From NCBI GenBank assembly GCA_025642065.1, contig JAODUP010000664.1, positions 42,501 to 106,500 on the forward strand: a DNA stretch of 64,000 nucleotides. Direction: 5' to 3'. The position numbers were made by a program, and so were the translations under genes. The notes under the pieces were generated by a model. That model was not told the origin of the DNA. It did not search any database and worked only from the letters and a program-made list of their open reading frames with translations. The stretch is from Paralvinella palmiformis. Taxonomy: Eukaryota > Annelida > Polychaeta > Terebellida > Alvinellidae. This document shows, in pieces, positions 10,184 to 23,131 of this stretch (positions are counted from its first letter, which is position 1; every line of letters starts with the position of its first letter).

Positions 10184-13100
10184 GATCACGCACACACATT
10201 CAGTCATCGTCACCTTTTTACAGTTGCTTAAAAATATGTTTATAGTACATAACAGAGTAAACCTTGTTCTACATCCCAGATCTTCTTTAATTGAAAGAGT
10301 ATCCTTTGTCAAAGAGACAATTTATTCGGCTTTATTTGAGGACCATAAACTAAGAACCCCTCAAGATCTGGATATCGTTCCGTCTGAACTATTTATTATG
10401 TCGAGCAAGGACGTCATCGATAACGGAACTTGTACGATAGACAATGTGTTATTGTGATGTCGTCAGCTAGTTGTCACGATGATGAGCTGTAACCTTTTAT
10501 ACTAAATGTAGAGGCTGATGTGTGCTTACAGTTGTGTGATGCAGATGCAATGTCTAAAGTGATGTTTGTGGGGCATGTTTCATGATCGGTTTGTTTCAAC
10601 CAACGGAGAAGATAGAAGAAGATTATGTCGATGTTTCTACGGACCATAAAAATTTAGCTTATTATAAATTATTGGATGAAAGGTAAAGTAAGACGTTAAA
10701 TTATAACGTATAAGGGGAGAAGTTAGACTCAAGAATATATAGTCTTTTATAAACTATGATCTATTTTAATCATGATTTGACTCTTACTATAATATCGTTC
10801 TGGGCTTAACGTATTAGTGTGTGTGTGTGCGTGCGTATGTGTGTCTTCACAGCAACAACACAGTAATCACGCATCTGTAATCAGGATACTGTTGCTGATT
10901 TGGCTAGGCCACGAGTCCCAATGATATACTCAGTGGTATAAGTTCAGGTTATTTGTCATTTGTCGGTGTTGATGATCCCCAGGCGGAGCTCTACAAGTAA
11001 TCAACGGACATGTTGAGCACCCGTCACAGGTTGCTTTGTGAACAAACAGTCGAGTTGTACTCCGAGTATAATGGTTTCATAATTTTATTATGGTTGATCC
11101 CGTACTTGAAGACCGCACTGACAAACTGCGTATAGGATGCACCGGTGATGAGGATGGGATTACAGCAGCTCATATTGAATGGAGAAAATGGGTCAAGGTT
11201 GACGTCATCACTTGGTGACCTATTTTTGTGAGTTAGATACGGCATTGTACCTGATTGGTTCATCAAGGGTTTTCTCGTTGCTATTTTGGAGAAACCCAAC
11301 ATTAATCCCACGTGCCAAAGAACTATCGGTCAACTGCAATCGTTGTATGGTTCTCAAGAAAGATTTGGGTACACTTTTTTGAGGAATGTGATGAGCACGA
11401 ATTCCAGTATCCATTATTTGCATTTCGCTTTTGTTGCTATTCATGGAATTCAAACGGCCAGTTCGTGTTTGTACATTGGTATAGCGCATGCAGTTATACA
11501 TATGAAGCAAATGGATGTGATTCTAATAGGACTCAGACGCATGTTAATGTTCTGATATCAGCGGTTAAACGTGGTCATCAAGTTGGAAAATAAAACTGAT
11601 GAAGAGTCAAGTATTAGTCATGGAACAAGACAAGAAGGTTTTCCTCGATGTTTCTGGTAGGCATCATCTCAATAATGTCATGCTATTGCCTATGCTGTTT
11701 TGACCTTGTAAACTGTAGTTTAACCGTATCAAGACTCCAGAGTCTCATTTTGGAACTTAGACCGATGTTTGATTCGACTATAACTTCCTGTGTCACATTG
11801 TAGCAAATATCGGTTAGAGGAGAGAAGGCCATCTACTAATGGAGTAGCTCTAAGTGACAACAACAAAACCCATAAAAATACAAAGATGTAAGCTGCCCAA
11901 AACGCCTTTCTATGTCTTACAAGATACAGGTCAACTGCTAAAACCCAGTTGTAATCATCCATATCAAAAAGATGGGGGGGATATCCTGTTCTGACATATA
12001 GTCTACAAATTGTTTACCGAGCTACGGTAGCATCAATCTATTCCGATGAAGATTACAGGCAACGTTATAGAAGGCAGATCCACGTATTAAGTGATTTTGC
12101 AAAAATACATCTCTCTTTAACATAGAAAACCGAAACAAGACAGTTACAGTACAGAAGTTTTCCTTATTCCAGTCGATCTTTCTGAGCCCCTCACGTTGTA
12201 GTAAGCCTTATCAGTTTTTACTTTCTAAGTACACCTCTATTATAATAAGTCGTACTTGAAATGTCAAAGGTCAAAATTGTCACAGAACTTTTTAGTTGGT
12301 AAATTATATTTTAATTATGTCTGTATTCACATCGGTGGTTGTGTACTATATTTCATATGATATCGTTATATTTATATTTTATCTCCATTGCGGAAGCCGA
12401 ATAAAACCAACGGACCAAACAAACAACCAAACGACCAAACCCCGAAACATAAGCTATATTTACATCAGAAATCATTTGTTTTGGTTCATGAAGCACTAAT
12501 TGTAAAAGACTGATTATCTTATATTAGTTTAAATTAACTCGTAAATAAACCTCAATATGTAGTATTCGGGGATGAACTTAAGAACACGGTGAAGGAAGTA
12601 CCGAAAAATTAAGATCTTGCATTTTACATATTAGCATTTTGATATGCACTAAGTGCCCGTCGCTGGCTTATTAATACTTATATAATTAAGTGATTAACTC
12701 AGTTTATAATATCATAAATATCAGTGGATATTATTTCTATATTAGACCCAGTAAGATCTTCTAAATTATTGACAATGAGAGACAATTTAAACACCGTTCT
12801 GTTTAGGGGAACGACCATGTAACAACATTACGTGTTGGTGTGGTATAATATAAACATCAGTTGTTAATGAGACCTTGACTTTTGATACTTATTGATATGA
12901 GATTCTGAATCTAATTCCAGCTTACACTATGACTAATTCTGATATGAACACAGCTGGTGAGATATTGTGTGTGTTTGTGTGTGTGTGGGGGGGGGGGGGC
13001 ATTTTAACGCTTTGGAATATGGCATTGGCACAGAGAATTTCGAATCGTGAATTCAACTTTTTCAGGTTAATGAATACGGAGAGGCGACTTTTCACGCTAA

Positions 13101-13589
13101 GACACGTGTAATTCCTCACAAATCCCTGATACGATAACAGCTGCTGAGATATTGTTTGTCTGTCTATCTGCCTGTCTGTCTGTCTGTCTGGGTATCTCTT
13201 TGTCCTTTCGTGTCTGTTGTGTTTGGTGGTGTCTGTCTGTCTATCTGGCTGTCTGTCGTCATGAGTATCTCTCCGCCTTTTCATGTTTGTCCACCTCTTA
13301 ACTGATAAATAAAGATGACTACCTTTAAAATGAAAGATGTCAAATTAAATTTACCTCAGGACCAACATAACCATGCCATAAGACAACGACAATAACAACA
13401 ACAATAACAACACTAATAGTAATACAAATAAGAAGAAGAAGAAAAATGGCCAACAGTTGTCATAAGGGACGAATAATTAGAGATGATACTAGATGGGGAA
13501 AAAAGTATATAAATGGATTTTACGTTAAATAAATCAAAGACAACGGAGATACATAACCAGTTGTAAGACATGGACTATAAATAAAGGGA
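9651..13589. other. No recognised gene; scattered short frames and an (AT)n run
   Basis: Contains (AT)n at 10147-10177 and a short GT run near 10817-10840. Frames at 10182-10457 and 11024-11593 (several frames, both strands) have near-random composition. A frame ending at about 10685 with YYKLLDER next to GTAAAG could be an exon edge, but no family was recognised. A G9 run lies near 12990 and TCTG/CTAT repeats near 13150-13260. Confidence 0.4.
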
Positions 13590-14945
13590 AAGTTACAGTT
13601 ATTTACTGTTATATATTGTACCCTCCTCCTGAAGAAAATGTTAATGAACGGTCTAAATACATAGATAACATAGACATTACCTCATATGATGTCATAATAA
13701 CTAGTGACTTAAATTTATATGTGTATGATAAATATGATGTTGACACTCGTAGCTTTTGTAGTATATTCGATTCACAGGGATTGACTCAGCATGTCAATGG
13801 TGCAACTCATAAAGGAGGCTACATACTAGATACGGTCATATGTATTTAACCCTCGTCTCAGTATTAAAAACGATCAATCCTTCGGCGATCATCTGGCTGT
13901 ACAGTTTGTTGTTAATATGGACAAGGCCGATTCTATATAACGAAAGATCACATCTAGATAGTAAGGTGACATAATATTAAAGAATTTATGGAGTATTACA
14001 GTCGTCTCAACACACCCGACCGAATGTAAGGGATCAGTTTATGAGATGGTAGAAGCCTATAAACAAAGGTATCCACAGTATCATTAATCACCTAAGCTGT
14101 CTTGTTAAAAAATCGTCACGTTGAGAAAGAAACTCCTCAGTATTCTGATAAGCTTAGATCTGCTAAGAAAATTAGAAGGAAAGCAGAGAGAACCTGGCGC
14201 CAAGCTTCCTTAGCGGTGCCCTTTGAAATATACATGGATCTCTGTAAATCAAATTAATCCACTATTATTCGAGGAGAAGAAGTGCTTTTATTGCACAAAG
14301 ATAGAAGAATGTGCAAAGGATCAAAAGAAACTCTTCAAATTAACTAGGAACTTGAAGGGAAGTAACTCAAAAATTTAATTTTTAACATATTACCTGGAGG
14401 ACGAGTTTAGCCATTTATTCAATAAGAAAACAACAATCATCAGGAGTAAGATAATTTCTGATTCCCAAATAATACCTGCAATATCCAAATGGATGCGGAT
14501 ATTATGGTTAATGTCAAAATGCTCGAAATATTTCGACCAGATTCTAAAGTTCATATGAAGGAGATAATAACCAAATCTACGAACAAGTCATGTGACTTCG
14601 ATCCACCCCCAGTTGGCTTTTAAAGACATTTATTGATCAACATCTGCCACAAATAACAGCTATTATCAAACAGTCAGTTGATGTGTTAGTCATACCACTA
14701 TGTTTGAAAAGAGCCACCGAACCCTCGCTGCTAAAGATATATGGGATGTATAAGGAATATATTAAGAATTAATGTCCTAGTTCTAACCTTCCTTCATCTC
14801 CAAACTTAATGAGAAGGTCGTAACAAGGCATATATAAGCGCAGTTAGAACAATCACATTCATCACAGTTATGACTCTCCTTATCGTAGAAGTTATCCGCT
14901 GATGCTCTTTATGAAGGATCATGCACTAACTATTTCTTGCGGAGC
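13590..14945 (+). pseudogene. CR1-like non-LTR retrotransposon, degenerate endonuclease and reverse-transcriptase region
   Basis: The open part (about 13616-13849) reads YPPPEEN ... DVIITSDLNLYV ... GLTQHVNGATHKGGYILDTV, matching the C-terminal half of the apurinic-type endonuclease in CR1/L2-like elements (GD.N.H and GL.Q.V..PTH..GH.LD motifs). The next part, broken by stops and frameshifts, reads FGDHLAVQF (the SDH motif region), a Lys/Arg-rich linker (RSAKKIRRKAERTWRQAS), then MLEIFRPDSKVHMKEI and a KSCDFDPPP stretch at the start of the reverse transcriptase. The copy is inactive. A second copy of the same family lies on the minus strand at 33640-34330 and aligns through the RT region. About 800 bp of the RT core expected before the 3' end is missing. 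Confidence 0.8.
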
Positions 14946-14975
14946 AGATGATTTCTATATAGATTCATTATCAAT

Positions 14976-14977
<2 letters not shown>

Positions 14978-15056
<79 letters not shown>

Positions 15057-15067
15057 AGAGAAGAGGG

Positions 15068-15136
<69 letters not shown>

Positions 15137-15165
15137 ATAATATATATATATATATAGAAGAGAAG

Positions 15166-15205
<40 letters not shown>
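14978..15205. repeat. Long interrupted (AT)n tract inside the CR1-like element
   Basis: About 228 bp of AT units interrupted twice by an AGA(A)GAGAAGAGGGATATA segment (about 15054-15072 and 15156-15174) and by TATTATA breaks, followed by a CT-rich run (15215-15265). The two purine interruptions are nearly identical, so part of the tract was duplicated. Confidence 0.95.
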
Positions 15206-15210
<5 letters not shown>

Positions 15211-15282
15211 CATCCCCTTTTATCTATCTCTCTCTTCTCCACCCCCCCCTCTCTCTCTCTCTCTCTGAGAACTGTGCTACAA

Positions 15283-15725
15283 GCCTGTAACATGCACTCC
15301 CAAAAAGGAACGCATAATGCCATTTTTATTCAAGCTGTATTGGCTTCTTGTATGTTTCATATCATTGTACAACATCCTGTTTCACACATTTAAAGTACTG
15401 AATGGAACAGAACCACTGAATCTAAGCGATCTGATCCAAAAGTATATATCAGTGAAACTAAAAAGCTCTACAGCAATGAACGGAGAGAAATCTGTCAAAA
15501 CATTTGCTCCCAGGCTGTGGAATATGTTGTTAAATCATGTTAAATCTGCACCAAGTAAAGAAATGTTCTGTAATGTATACTACTTATTTAAGTTAGTGTA
15601 TCAATAGTATATAAATCAGTGTATTTATGTATAAAATGTGTTTGTGTTATATGAGCATGGTACATGCTTTAATTAAACATTTTAATTGTAAAATGCCTTA
15701 GAGCAATTCAAGTTGAATAAGTCAC
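15283..15725 (+). mobile_element. CR1-like non-LTR retrotransposon, C-terminal RT and 3' tail
   Basis: The frame at about 15317-15607 contains a YWLLV...LYNILFHTFK block, then LNGTEPLNLSDLIQKY, and later FAPRLWNMLLNHVKSAPS, the typical C-terminal region of CR1/L2 reverse transcriptases (HWLPV, LNG.AP.YL.DL, AAPRLWNSLP...). The frame ends at 15607 and the tail holds AATGCCTTAGAGCAATTC and AAGTTGAATAAG, shared with 7037-7300 and 24785-25225. It is probably the 3' end of the element that starts at 13590, joined across the AT tract after an internal loss. Confidence 0.8.
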
Positions 15726-15746
15726 AATGATGATGATAATAATAAT

Positions 15747-15779
<33 letters not shown>

Positions 15780-16045
15780 GTAATAATAATAATTGGCGAA
15801 ATAGCAGTTATTTTATGGGACTTGGCTACCTCGTATGAGTAAAATGCAATTGCTCTGTAATTTACTGCTTCACCACGAGGACTAATTCTAGACAAATTTC
15901 AAATATAAAATATATGGCATCTGCGGCGGAGAAAACCATGCCAGTTGTCAGGCTGAATGAAAGGTTCCTGCTACTATAGTGCCACATGAGACCTCCCACG
16001 TGAGTGAAAGGCCAGTGATATAATCCATTAGGTCATGTAGAAGGT
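15726..16045 (-). mobile_element. SINE family 2 copy with (TAA)n tail
   Basis: The minus-strand tail is an (ATT)n run (15735-15790). The body shares CACGAGGACTAATTCTAG, TTTACTGCTTCA and CATGCCAGTTGTCAGGCTG segments with 1625-1900 and, in reverse, with 58610-58890. The tRNA-like head is at the 16045 end, with TGACCTAATGGATTAT as A box and a diverged B box GGAGGTCTCATG. Confidence 0.65.
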
Positions 16046-16953
16046 TATATAAAAATAATCTAACTATTATTCATCCCAGGTTTCAATACCATCGGAAAAG
16101 TATTATTTACTTATTTATTATCGTATTACATCATAAAATGACAATAGACGTTTTAGGATCACGTTTATCATTGTAATTCTCTGTTTTAAAGAAATAACTT
16201 TCCTGATATCAAATATCAATTATCTAGTGAAAATGACGCGAATTTCTGCATCATTCGAGAATAAAAAACTTTACGCTACGTATAACACTTTAAATTGCTA
16301 TTTCTTTACAAAATTAATTAGTATTTAGATATTAATTCATATGCGAAGTATAACTAACAGGAAGTACCTCCTGACTTACAATTTATATATTGCATTTTTC
16401 GTACTTGCTTATTACCTACCTTTATATTTGTGATAAAATGATAAATGACGTTAAATTATGACAACTCCCAGCCAGTGTGACGTCATTTAGTTATTAAAAC
16501 AAGCTGTTTGTATGACCCGGTTATAATAACTTAAACATGTATCAGCTAAGTGTATAATTTGTGACAAAATCGTATTTACGAATATTCCAATATATATATA
16601 TATATAATACAAATAACCTCATATGTTACAGAAGTGGCTAAAGAAAACTGTATACTGAGATTTACAACGAAGATTGTTTTCTACTTGTTTAACACGAAAT
16701 GTGTACTCAGCTGTCAGATTTACGTAAATGAACTAAATATGGAGTCAGTTAGTAGCCGTTAGGTAATTGAGTATGAGGGTAGATACGGTGACGAGGATGG
16801 CCCAAGTCAGATCATCTGTGATCTGATTTGATCTTGCTGGAGACGGCTACACGATCTTTGTGCTAGTTGACATCAAAGCGCGTGTCGTTTTCCTTACCGT
16901 TCTATGATCTGGCATTCGAGTAAGTCGTAATGGCGACCCTTCAGTAATTTGAT

Positions 16954-17113
16954 GATTGATGATGATTGATGTTTTACGGCCACTTTTGTGCACATTTCTA
17001 AAGGTAATGAAGCGAAGTCAAAGATGAAACACCCTTCAGATATGCCCACACCGAGATTCGAACACGGGTGGTAGTGATCTCTGGTCCAACACGCTACCGC
17101 TAGACACGGAGGC
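16954..17113 (-). mobile_element. SINE family 1 copy with an 18-bp target-site duplication
   Basis: Complete minus-strand tRNA-derived SINE: the head has a TAGCGGTAGCGTG A-box region and a GTGTTCGAATCTC B box, and the 3' end reads GGCCGTAAAACATCAATC. It is bounded by perfect direct repeats of ACCCTTCAGTAATTTGAT at 16936-16953 and 17114-17131. Compared with 46436-46616 it lacks about 27 bp between the TGTGCACAT and TAAAGGTAATGAAG landmarks. The duplication length is typical of LINE-mediated insertion. Confidence 0.9.
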
Positions 17114-17131
17114 ACCCTTCAGTAATTTGAT

Positions 17132-20100
17132 TATTTGCTTATATCTGTGATATAAGGTATATTGAACGAGTAAGCTTTATGCTCAAGCCTACCTCCTCGA
17201 GTTGTCTTTATTCTTACGCCTACATCCCTGAAATGGCTTTATGCTAAAATATGGCCTATCGCCTCGAGTTAGCTTTGCACTCTCCGAGTCTGTTGCTTTT
17301 GTATTTCTATAATATCTATACACCTGTGCATAATCGTTCAGCGAGACGATGAGGGTAGTGAGGCAAGCAGTGATGAAACATGTATTATTACCTCTTCACC
17401 ATCATCGATACCACAGCCATGCTGTCGAGAAAACTAAGACGCTCGACACAAACAACCATAGACACAAGGATGATCATCTGATGTCATAATGATAATAATT
17501 GGTGAGACTATGTAAAATGGAAATGAGTCAGGTTGTTTTCGCATTTCGAAATTATATATTAAATAAATTTAAATTATTGACCCCAGTTCATTTGATTAAA
17601 GTCTCCTCATGGAACCACTTCAAACTAAATTTCTTATCTTTTTCCCAGTTTCAGGAAATTGTGAAGGCTAACTATGCTGAATACTAAATTACATTCCAGG
17701 CAGAGAAGCCCCACTGGGTGAAGACAAGTGTATACGGACCCCATGGTAATATCTCTGCTGCTCTTGATGATAACACCATGACAACTGTAATCAGGCTTGC
17801 TATGTGGTCAGCGTGGTATATTACAAGATTGACACCATTCTATGTTGGTACCAGCTTCTTGATTAATGAACTTTAGGTCTAGAGTACGAGTGTTTCCGCA
17901 GCGAAGTTGTTTCGTCATCTCATCATTTTGATCCCATCGGCCTCATCCGTACATAGGAGGATAAACAAAGCAATCACTCATTTAATTAGCTCCAATAAAA
18001 CCTATGTGTGTACTTAAATTAGGTGGCGACATCGACATAGTCCAGTACATAATTTATCTATGTCATCATCGTGAAGGTCGTTGACCAAAATAGCTATTCC
18101 ATCAGATTAAAAACACTGATATATATTAAAATACTTCCGCAGATGATAGAATATAAATACAACTGACACCAAAAAGATTGAGAAATAAGAACACAGTGGA
18201 AGGTGTATCAAACATAAGGAGAAATACAAATAACAGAACAAACATTTATAAAGTGCATAAAACATAGATTTGTTTTTGTTTATTTATTAATTGTTATTAT
18301 TAATTTTTCTTGTTTAATTGATTTTCATGATAAGATAAATATATAAATGTAAGGAACATCGGATAGTTTTATGCATCACACGTTTCTAGCAATTGTCTTT
18401 TATTGTGTGTTTTGGTTTGGTGGTATTGCTTATAACTTTCACCGAAAAACATGATTTGCTAAACAATGTTCTACGTACATGTTGCAACTATATTGGTGCA
18501 TGGATAACACAGATGGTATCCGAAGAAAATAATACATTTTTCCATTATGTTTGCTATAATTCTAACGAATTATGACGAGAAGAGGTGTATAAAACAGTTT
18601 AAAACTACACTACTAAAGTCAGCGTATTATTTCTAGGACCAAAGACATCAGATAAACCCGAATTGAATCCCTTTATTGACCTTTAATGTATTGACTAAAT
18701 TATTGACTAAATGAGTTTGGTCACCACGGATAATTCATCAACATTGTTGGCGAGACACAGCATGCCAAAAAAAGGCATCTGAGAACAGCACAGAATTGTA
18801 CAGGCTCAACTGCCACTGAAATCTGTAAATTATCTCGACTATAAAATAACTCGCTTCTCAGGGCAAGAATAGTCTCAATTGGCTAAAATTGTCCAACTTT
18901 GTTGACAGATATTCTCATATATCCTTTTTCCGTGATTAGTTCTGTGTCCTTTAACAGCAATAATGATGAAGGCAAATTCCATATCAAAGATTTATCACTA
19001 CGAAAATGTGTACCGATAATTGCATTCTCGAGAACAGAAATGAATGTGAGAATATGTCGCATTAAATCTAAAATCGTTGTTTCTAGGTCTAGACTAGGTC
19101 CTTGTTTTTCTTCGTACAATACCACAGTCATATACATGTATGCCGCGTGTATTTGTTTTATATATAGATTTATAGACTGTAATCAGGAACCCGACCAGAG
19201 TAATATCGGAAAGGGTGTTTCATCGTATACATCGCGTTATTATCTTTTGAGGTCTATTGTGTGCACAGACGTAGCCGTACAAGAGCAACCTGTAAATTTT
19301 TATCATCCGGCATTAGGTACTGAAGCTTATGGAAGAGACAACGAATGAACAAGTCAAAGATTTTAGATGTCCATCTACAGCTGTACCATCTGACACCATC
19401 TTCAGCTTCCTGATCAGGTATGCGGTTTGTGGCTACCAGTTACAGCCAGGCCATGCTTCTAATAATCGATCACCGTTCAAACAGACTGATGTTGTACGAC
19501 TGAATCAACCAGCGACAACGTCGAAGCTAGGAGCTGCCAGTTTCCAGTTTATAGACTACTATTCTGTGGTGAGGATATGGTCTCATGTCTAGGCGGCTTC
19601 TAGTAATTGAGGATAATCCCAATTTTCTACGTCGTCCTGTAGAAACCTGTTGGTCTTAGAATCAATAACCTCAGCCTTCCCATCAGCTCTCGCCGCATTC
19701 GATGTTGTTGTGTCTATGGCAAATAGAACAAATTATTCTAGTTCTCTTTGTATTCGACAGGTTTTCTTACGGAGCCAACCGCTAGCCTACAGAGTTAAAT
19801 TACCCGAGTGACATGTCGCCCTATGACGGCCATTCTCCTAGAACGAGCCCATTTACAATGTCAGTTCTTCTGTTTAAAGCCAGACAGAATGTTTTGTTTG
19901 TATTTCCTTAGTAAGGCCTTGGCGATGTATTATTTAGGGCCACTACGTTTCGGACAACAAACCATTTTCTACCTTTTTCGACGGCTGACGGTGTTATCCT
20001 CAGAGGACTTCTCAAAACAGCGTATCTATAGGACCTTAAAGGGTCTCCACTCCCAGTACCCACAGTGCTGGGTTCATCCATTCTACATAATCTATACACG

Positions 20101-20912
20101 CAAATATTTACATATCGAAAATTATAGCCACGATATTTCGCGGTATTGTCAGACGCCATGACGATTCGTTCATCGCAGACAACGGTGCCATTAAAATAGT
20201 ACCATTGTTGGCTTTAGTCTGGATCTGGGGGTTTTCTCCGTATTTATGATATATTTTCGTGTGTTTTATCACACGTCCTATCTTGAATTGATTGCAATGC
20301 AAGTGGTATATCATTTGTGCTTATTTTTAGATGACGTAGTAATAATAATTACGTAGGAACTACTTTTAGAATATTATACGAGATTGGTATATCCCAGAAT
20401 GGGCGCCATAGTTGATCTTGATTCTGGATAAGTACCACAGTCAGTATACATAAGTCCATGTTATACAGTATTAGACGGACGGGTCATAAAGACTGTTAAA
20501 GAGTAGTAGTGTAAGATAATGCGATAAATTATGTGTTGATTGATGAGTACCCGATTCATTAATGGCCATGCTGTTATCTATATTGATTAATAGTATAATT
20601 TGGTATCTATGGTTCGGCTGGGTATATGAGATCACACACCTACATGCGCACGCGCGCGCGCGCAAGCTCGCATAGACACACAACAACACACGCACATACC
20701 GTTTTCGAAGCTTTGTTAATTCATTATGTTCCATTTAAAGTCAGGTTAGACTGTCTCCCAGCTGTTGCTGTGCATATCGTTTCTACTTTTCAATAGACAT
20801 ATATTACGTTATATAGTGAGTGTTAGCTTAGCATTGTAAGAGCTTTATGTCCAGTTAACTATTGTCACGGTTACATCGTTGAAGATCCGTGTTGTGTTTT
20901 ATGCTGGTACTA

Positions 20913-20914
<2 letters not shown>
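17132..20914. other. No recognised gene
   Basis: AT-rich DNA with overlapping short frames on both strands (for example 18883-19348 and 19808-20161). None shows a known domain, and overlapping frames on opposite strands argue against coding. Short alternating purine-pyrimidine (CG)n near 20648-20662. Confidence 0.4.
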
Positions 20915-20951
<37 letters not shown>

Positions 20952-21075
20952 TGTGTACATGTATGTGTGTACGTGCCTACGTACGTGCCTACGTGCGCAC
21001 GTGTATATATATATATGTATGTGTGTGTGTGTGTGTCTCTCTCTCTCTCTCTCTGTGTGTGTGTATATGTGTGTG
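20915..21075. repeat. Compound (TG)n(CT)n(TG)n microsatellite
   Basis: GT runs with TACGTGCC interruptions, a (CT)n block near 21036-21053 and a second GT run. All frames through it are repeat translations. Confidence 0.95.
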
Positions 21076-22904
21076 TAGTCGGCTGTTACGCGGACCGTCG
21101 GTGGCGCTCGACGTCCTAATATCCCAGGAGCCCACGCAATGAAGCTTGTTGGGGGACGATCATTCTCTTCCCTCCTGGATATCGGAAGCTGGACATGCGT
21201 GGAACTGATAATACGTAGGACTAACAACAGAATGTGGAGCGGAAGTTATGTGGAGATGGCAGTATGTGGGCCTGGCACATGGCTCAGCCGAGTATAGGTC
21301 GAGAGTGTGCGGATATAGGGTTATGATGTGATTACGAAGTGTAGAGTTGCGTAAGATAGTTTGTGTAGCAATTTTGGACTACAATGCTTCACGGGACAGC
21401 GCATAAAGAATGGCACACGGATAAAATGGCTAGAAGGTAAGTCTCCGGAGGGTAAATTTAATAGAGAATTATGTGGGATATATTATGTCTTGTGTGAAAG
21501 TGTGCGTGGAACATCAGAACGGGGAATTTAGAAGGAACTATATAATTACTCTTGAGCGATTTATCAGTGAACTATCTTGGATCTAAAGCGACTGAATATG
21601 TGAGTAGGCGCGAATATGCGTGACCATGCCAGTGTAGATGCGACTAGTTACGTGATAAGGTTGAGCTACTAGTATAAACATTCGGACTTCTCGTGATGTA
21701 CCCAATATAATACCTTCCTATCGTTTGTCGTATAATCTCTAATTAACGTCTTTACTTCGATGAAAACGGGTGTCTACTAATTTCGTCAGTTACCTCGACT
21801 AAAACAAAAATCGTAACATCGTTTTCTCTGACCCATATATTTCTTCGAATACAACACCCCGAAAACAAAGTGTCACCTAACTGTCTTCGTCTTAAATCTG
21901 AGCATATGAGAATCTGTAGTCATAAATAGATAGGTTTCCGTCGACGAACATGATGCGTACAAACGAAGAAACGAAACTTTAACCAGCCACATATTGTAAC
22001 TAGATCAACCAATTTTTAACACAGTAGTTTAATTATTTCTTACTGCAATATTCATATAATATAATATTAACGCTACAAACGGTTTTGTGGATATTGGTCA
22101 ATAGACTACTATAAATATTCACATTCGATCAGTTTTTATATCGTATACGTCACATTTTAATTTAATCATCTTCCACGTCGCATTTACTGCTAAGAACAAT
22201 CCACGGTGTGCCTGCTGCTGTTTTCTTAAACAAGCCACACCCTGCGTCAGAAACTCGATTATGAATAATTTAATTAAGTAGATCCATTCTCTCACAAAGG
22301 CGCAGCCGGAAAAACTAGCACTGTTTAAATAAGGCCTTTTATGCGTCATATTCAGCCTACATACACAATAATACCGGATAACAACATTTAAGAGGCATTG
22401 TGCATTGTGTCCAATATCAAAGTATCCCATGCATGTTTCGGAAAATGGGCACACAATATCATGACACACGCTGTCCAGCCGAAAAGCTGATAGATCTAAA
22501 ACAGAAAGGTATTTAGTCTTCTTATAAGATAACTGTATTTTTTAACATTCCCTGATCAAGTATATAAAATATCTCTCACGATTCGTCAATGTTGCGTACA
22601 CAATATTTATTTCGGCTGCACCGTGTCACATGCATACATGTCCATGCCTTGATATCCCCCAGAGTGTGTGTTAATGTTATTTGTCAAGTGACACTGACCT
22701 GTTTACCGTGGAGTCGCATCCTTTAGATAACACTAACCAGTGTCAAGCTTTCTGACATCGACGCTGCATATTCTTTCTGCTTCAAATTTCCATTAAACTA
22801 ATACCTTTGTGGGTGTTATACCCATATGGCTTATGTGTGGTGGTGCTGTTATTTGGTGATCTTGACTGGCGAGAGCAGTTTCGGGAGTGCACACCGAGAG
22901 AGAA
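21076..22904. other. No recognised gene
   Basis: Mixed-composition DNA. A minus-strand frame at 22119-22469 (116 codons) has reasonable residue variety but no recognised motif, and its first third is Cys/His-poor low-information sequence. No splice-site support. Confidence 0.35.
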
Positions 22905-23131
22905 AGAGTGAGTGAGTGAGTGAGTGAGTGAGTGAGTGAGTGAGTGAGTGAGTGAGTGAGTGAGTGAGTGGGAGTGAGTGAGTGAGTGAGTGAGTGAGTG
23001 AGTGAGTGAGTGAGTGAGTGAGTGAGTGAGTGAGTGAGTGAGTGAGTGAGTGAGTGAGTGAGTGAGTGAGTGAGTGAGTGAGTGAGTGAGTGAGTGAGTG
23101 AGTGAGTGAGTGAGTGAGTGAGTGAGTGAGT
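22905..23131. repeat. (TGAG)n tract, about 56 units
   Basis: Nearly perfect tandem TGAG with a single GGAG interruption near 22970. It is the purest of the GTGA/TCAC tracts in the window. Confidence 0.98.

Noticed and set aside
10182..10685. Possible exon ending YYKLLDER next to GTAAAG
   Set aside because: The donor-like site and composition are suggestive, but no family, acceptor or partner exon was found.
11024..11640. Overlapping frames with a MSCCNPILI stretch resembling the end of a class A GPCR
   Set aside because: The resemblance is limited to a few residues, frames are broken, and opposite-strand frames overlap fully. A GPCR relic cannot be supported.
22119..22469. 116-codon minus-strand frame
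   Set aside because: No known motif, AT-rich composition and no splice context; left as unrecognised.
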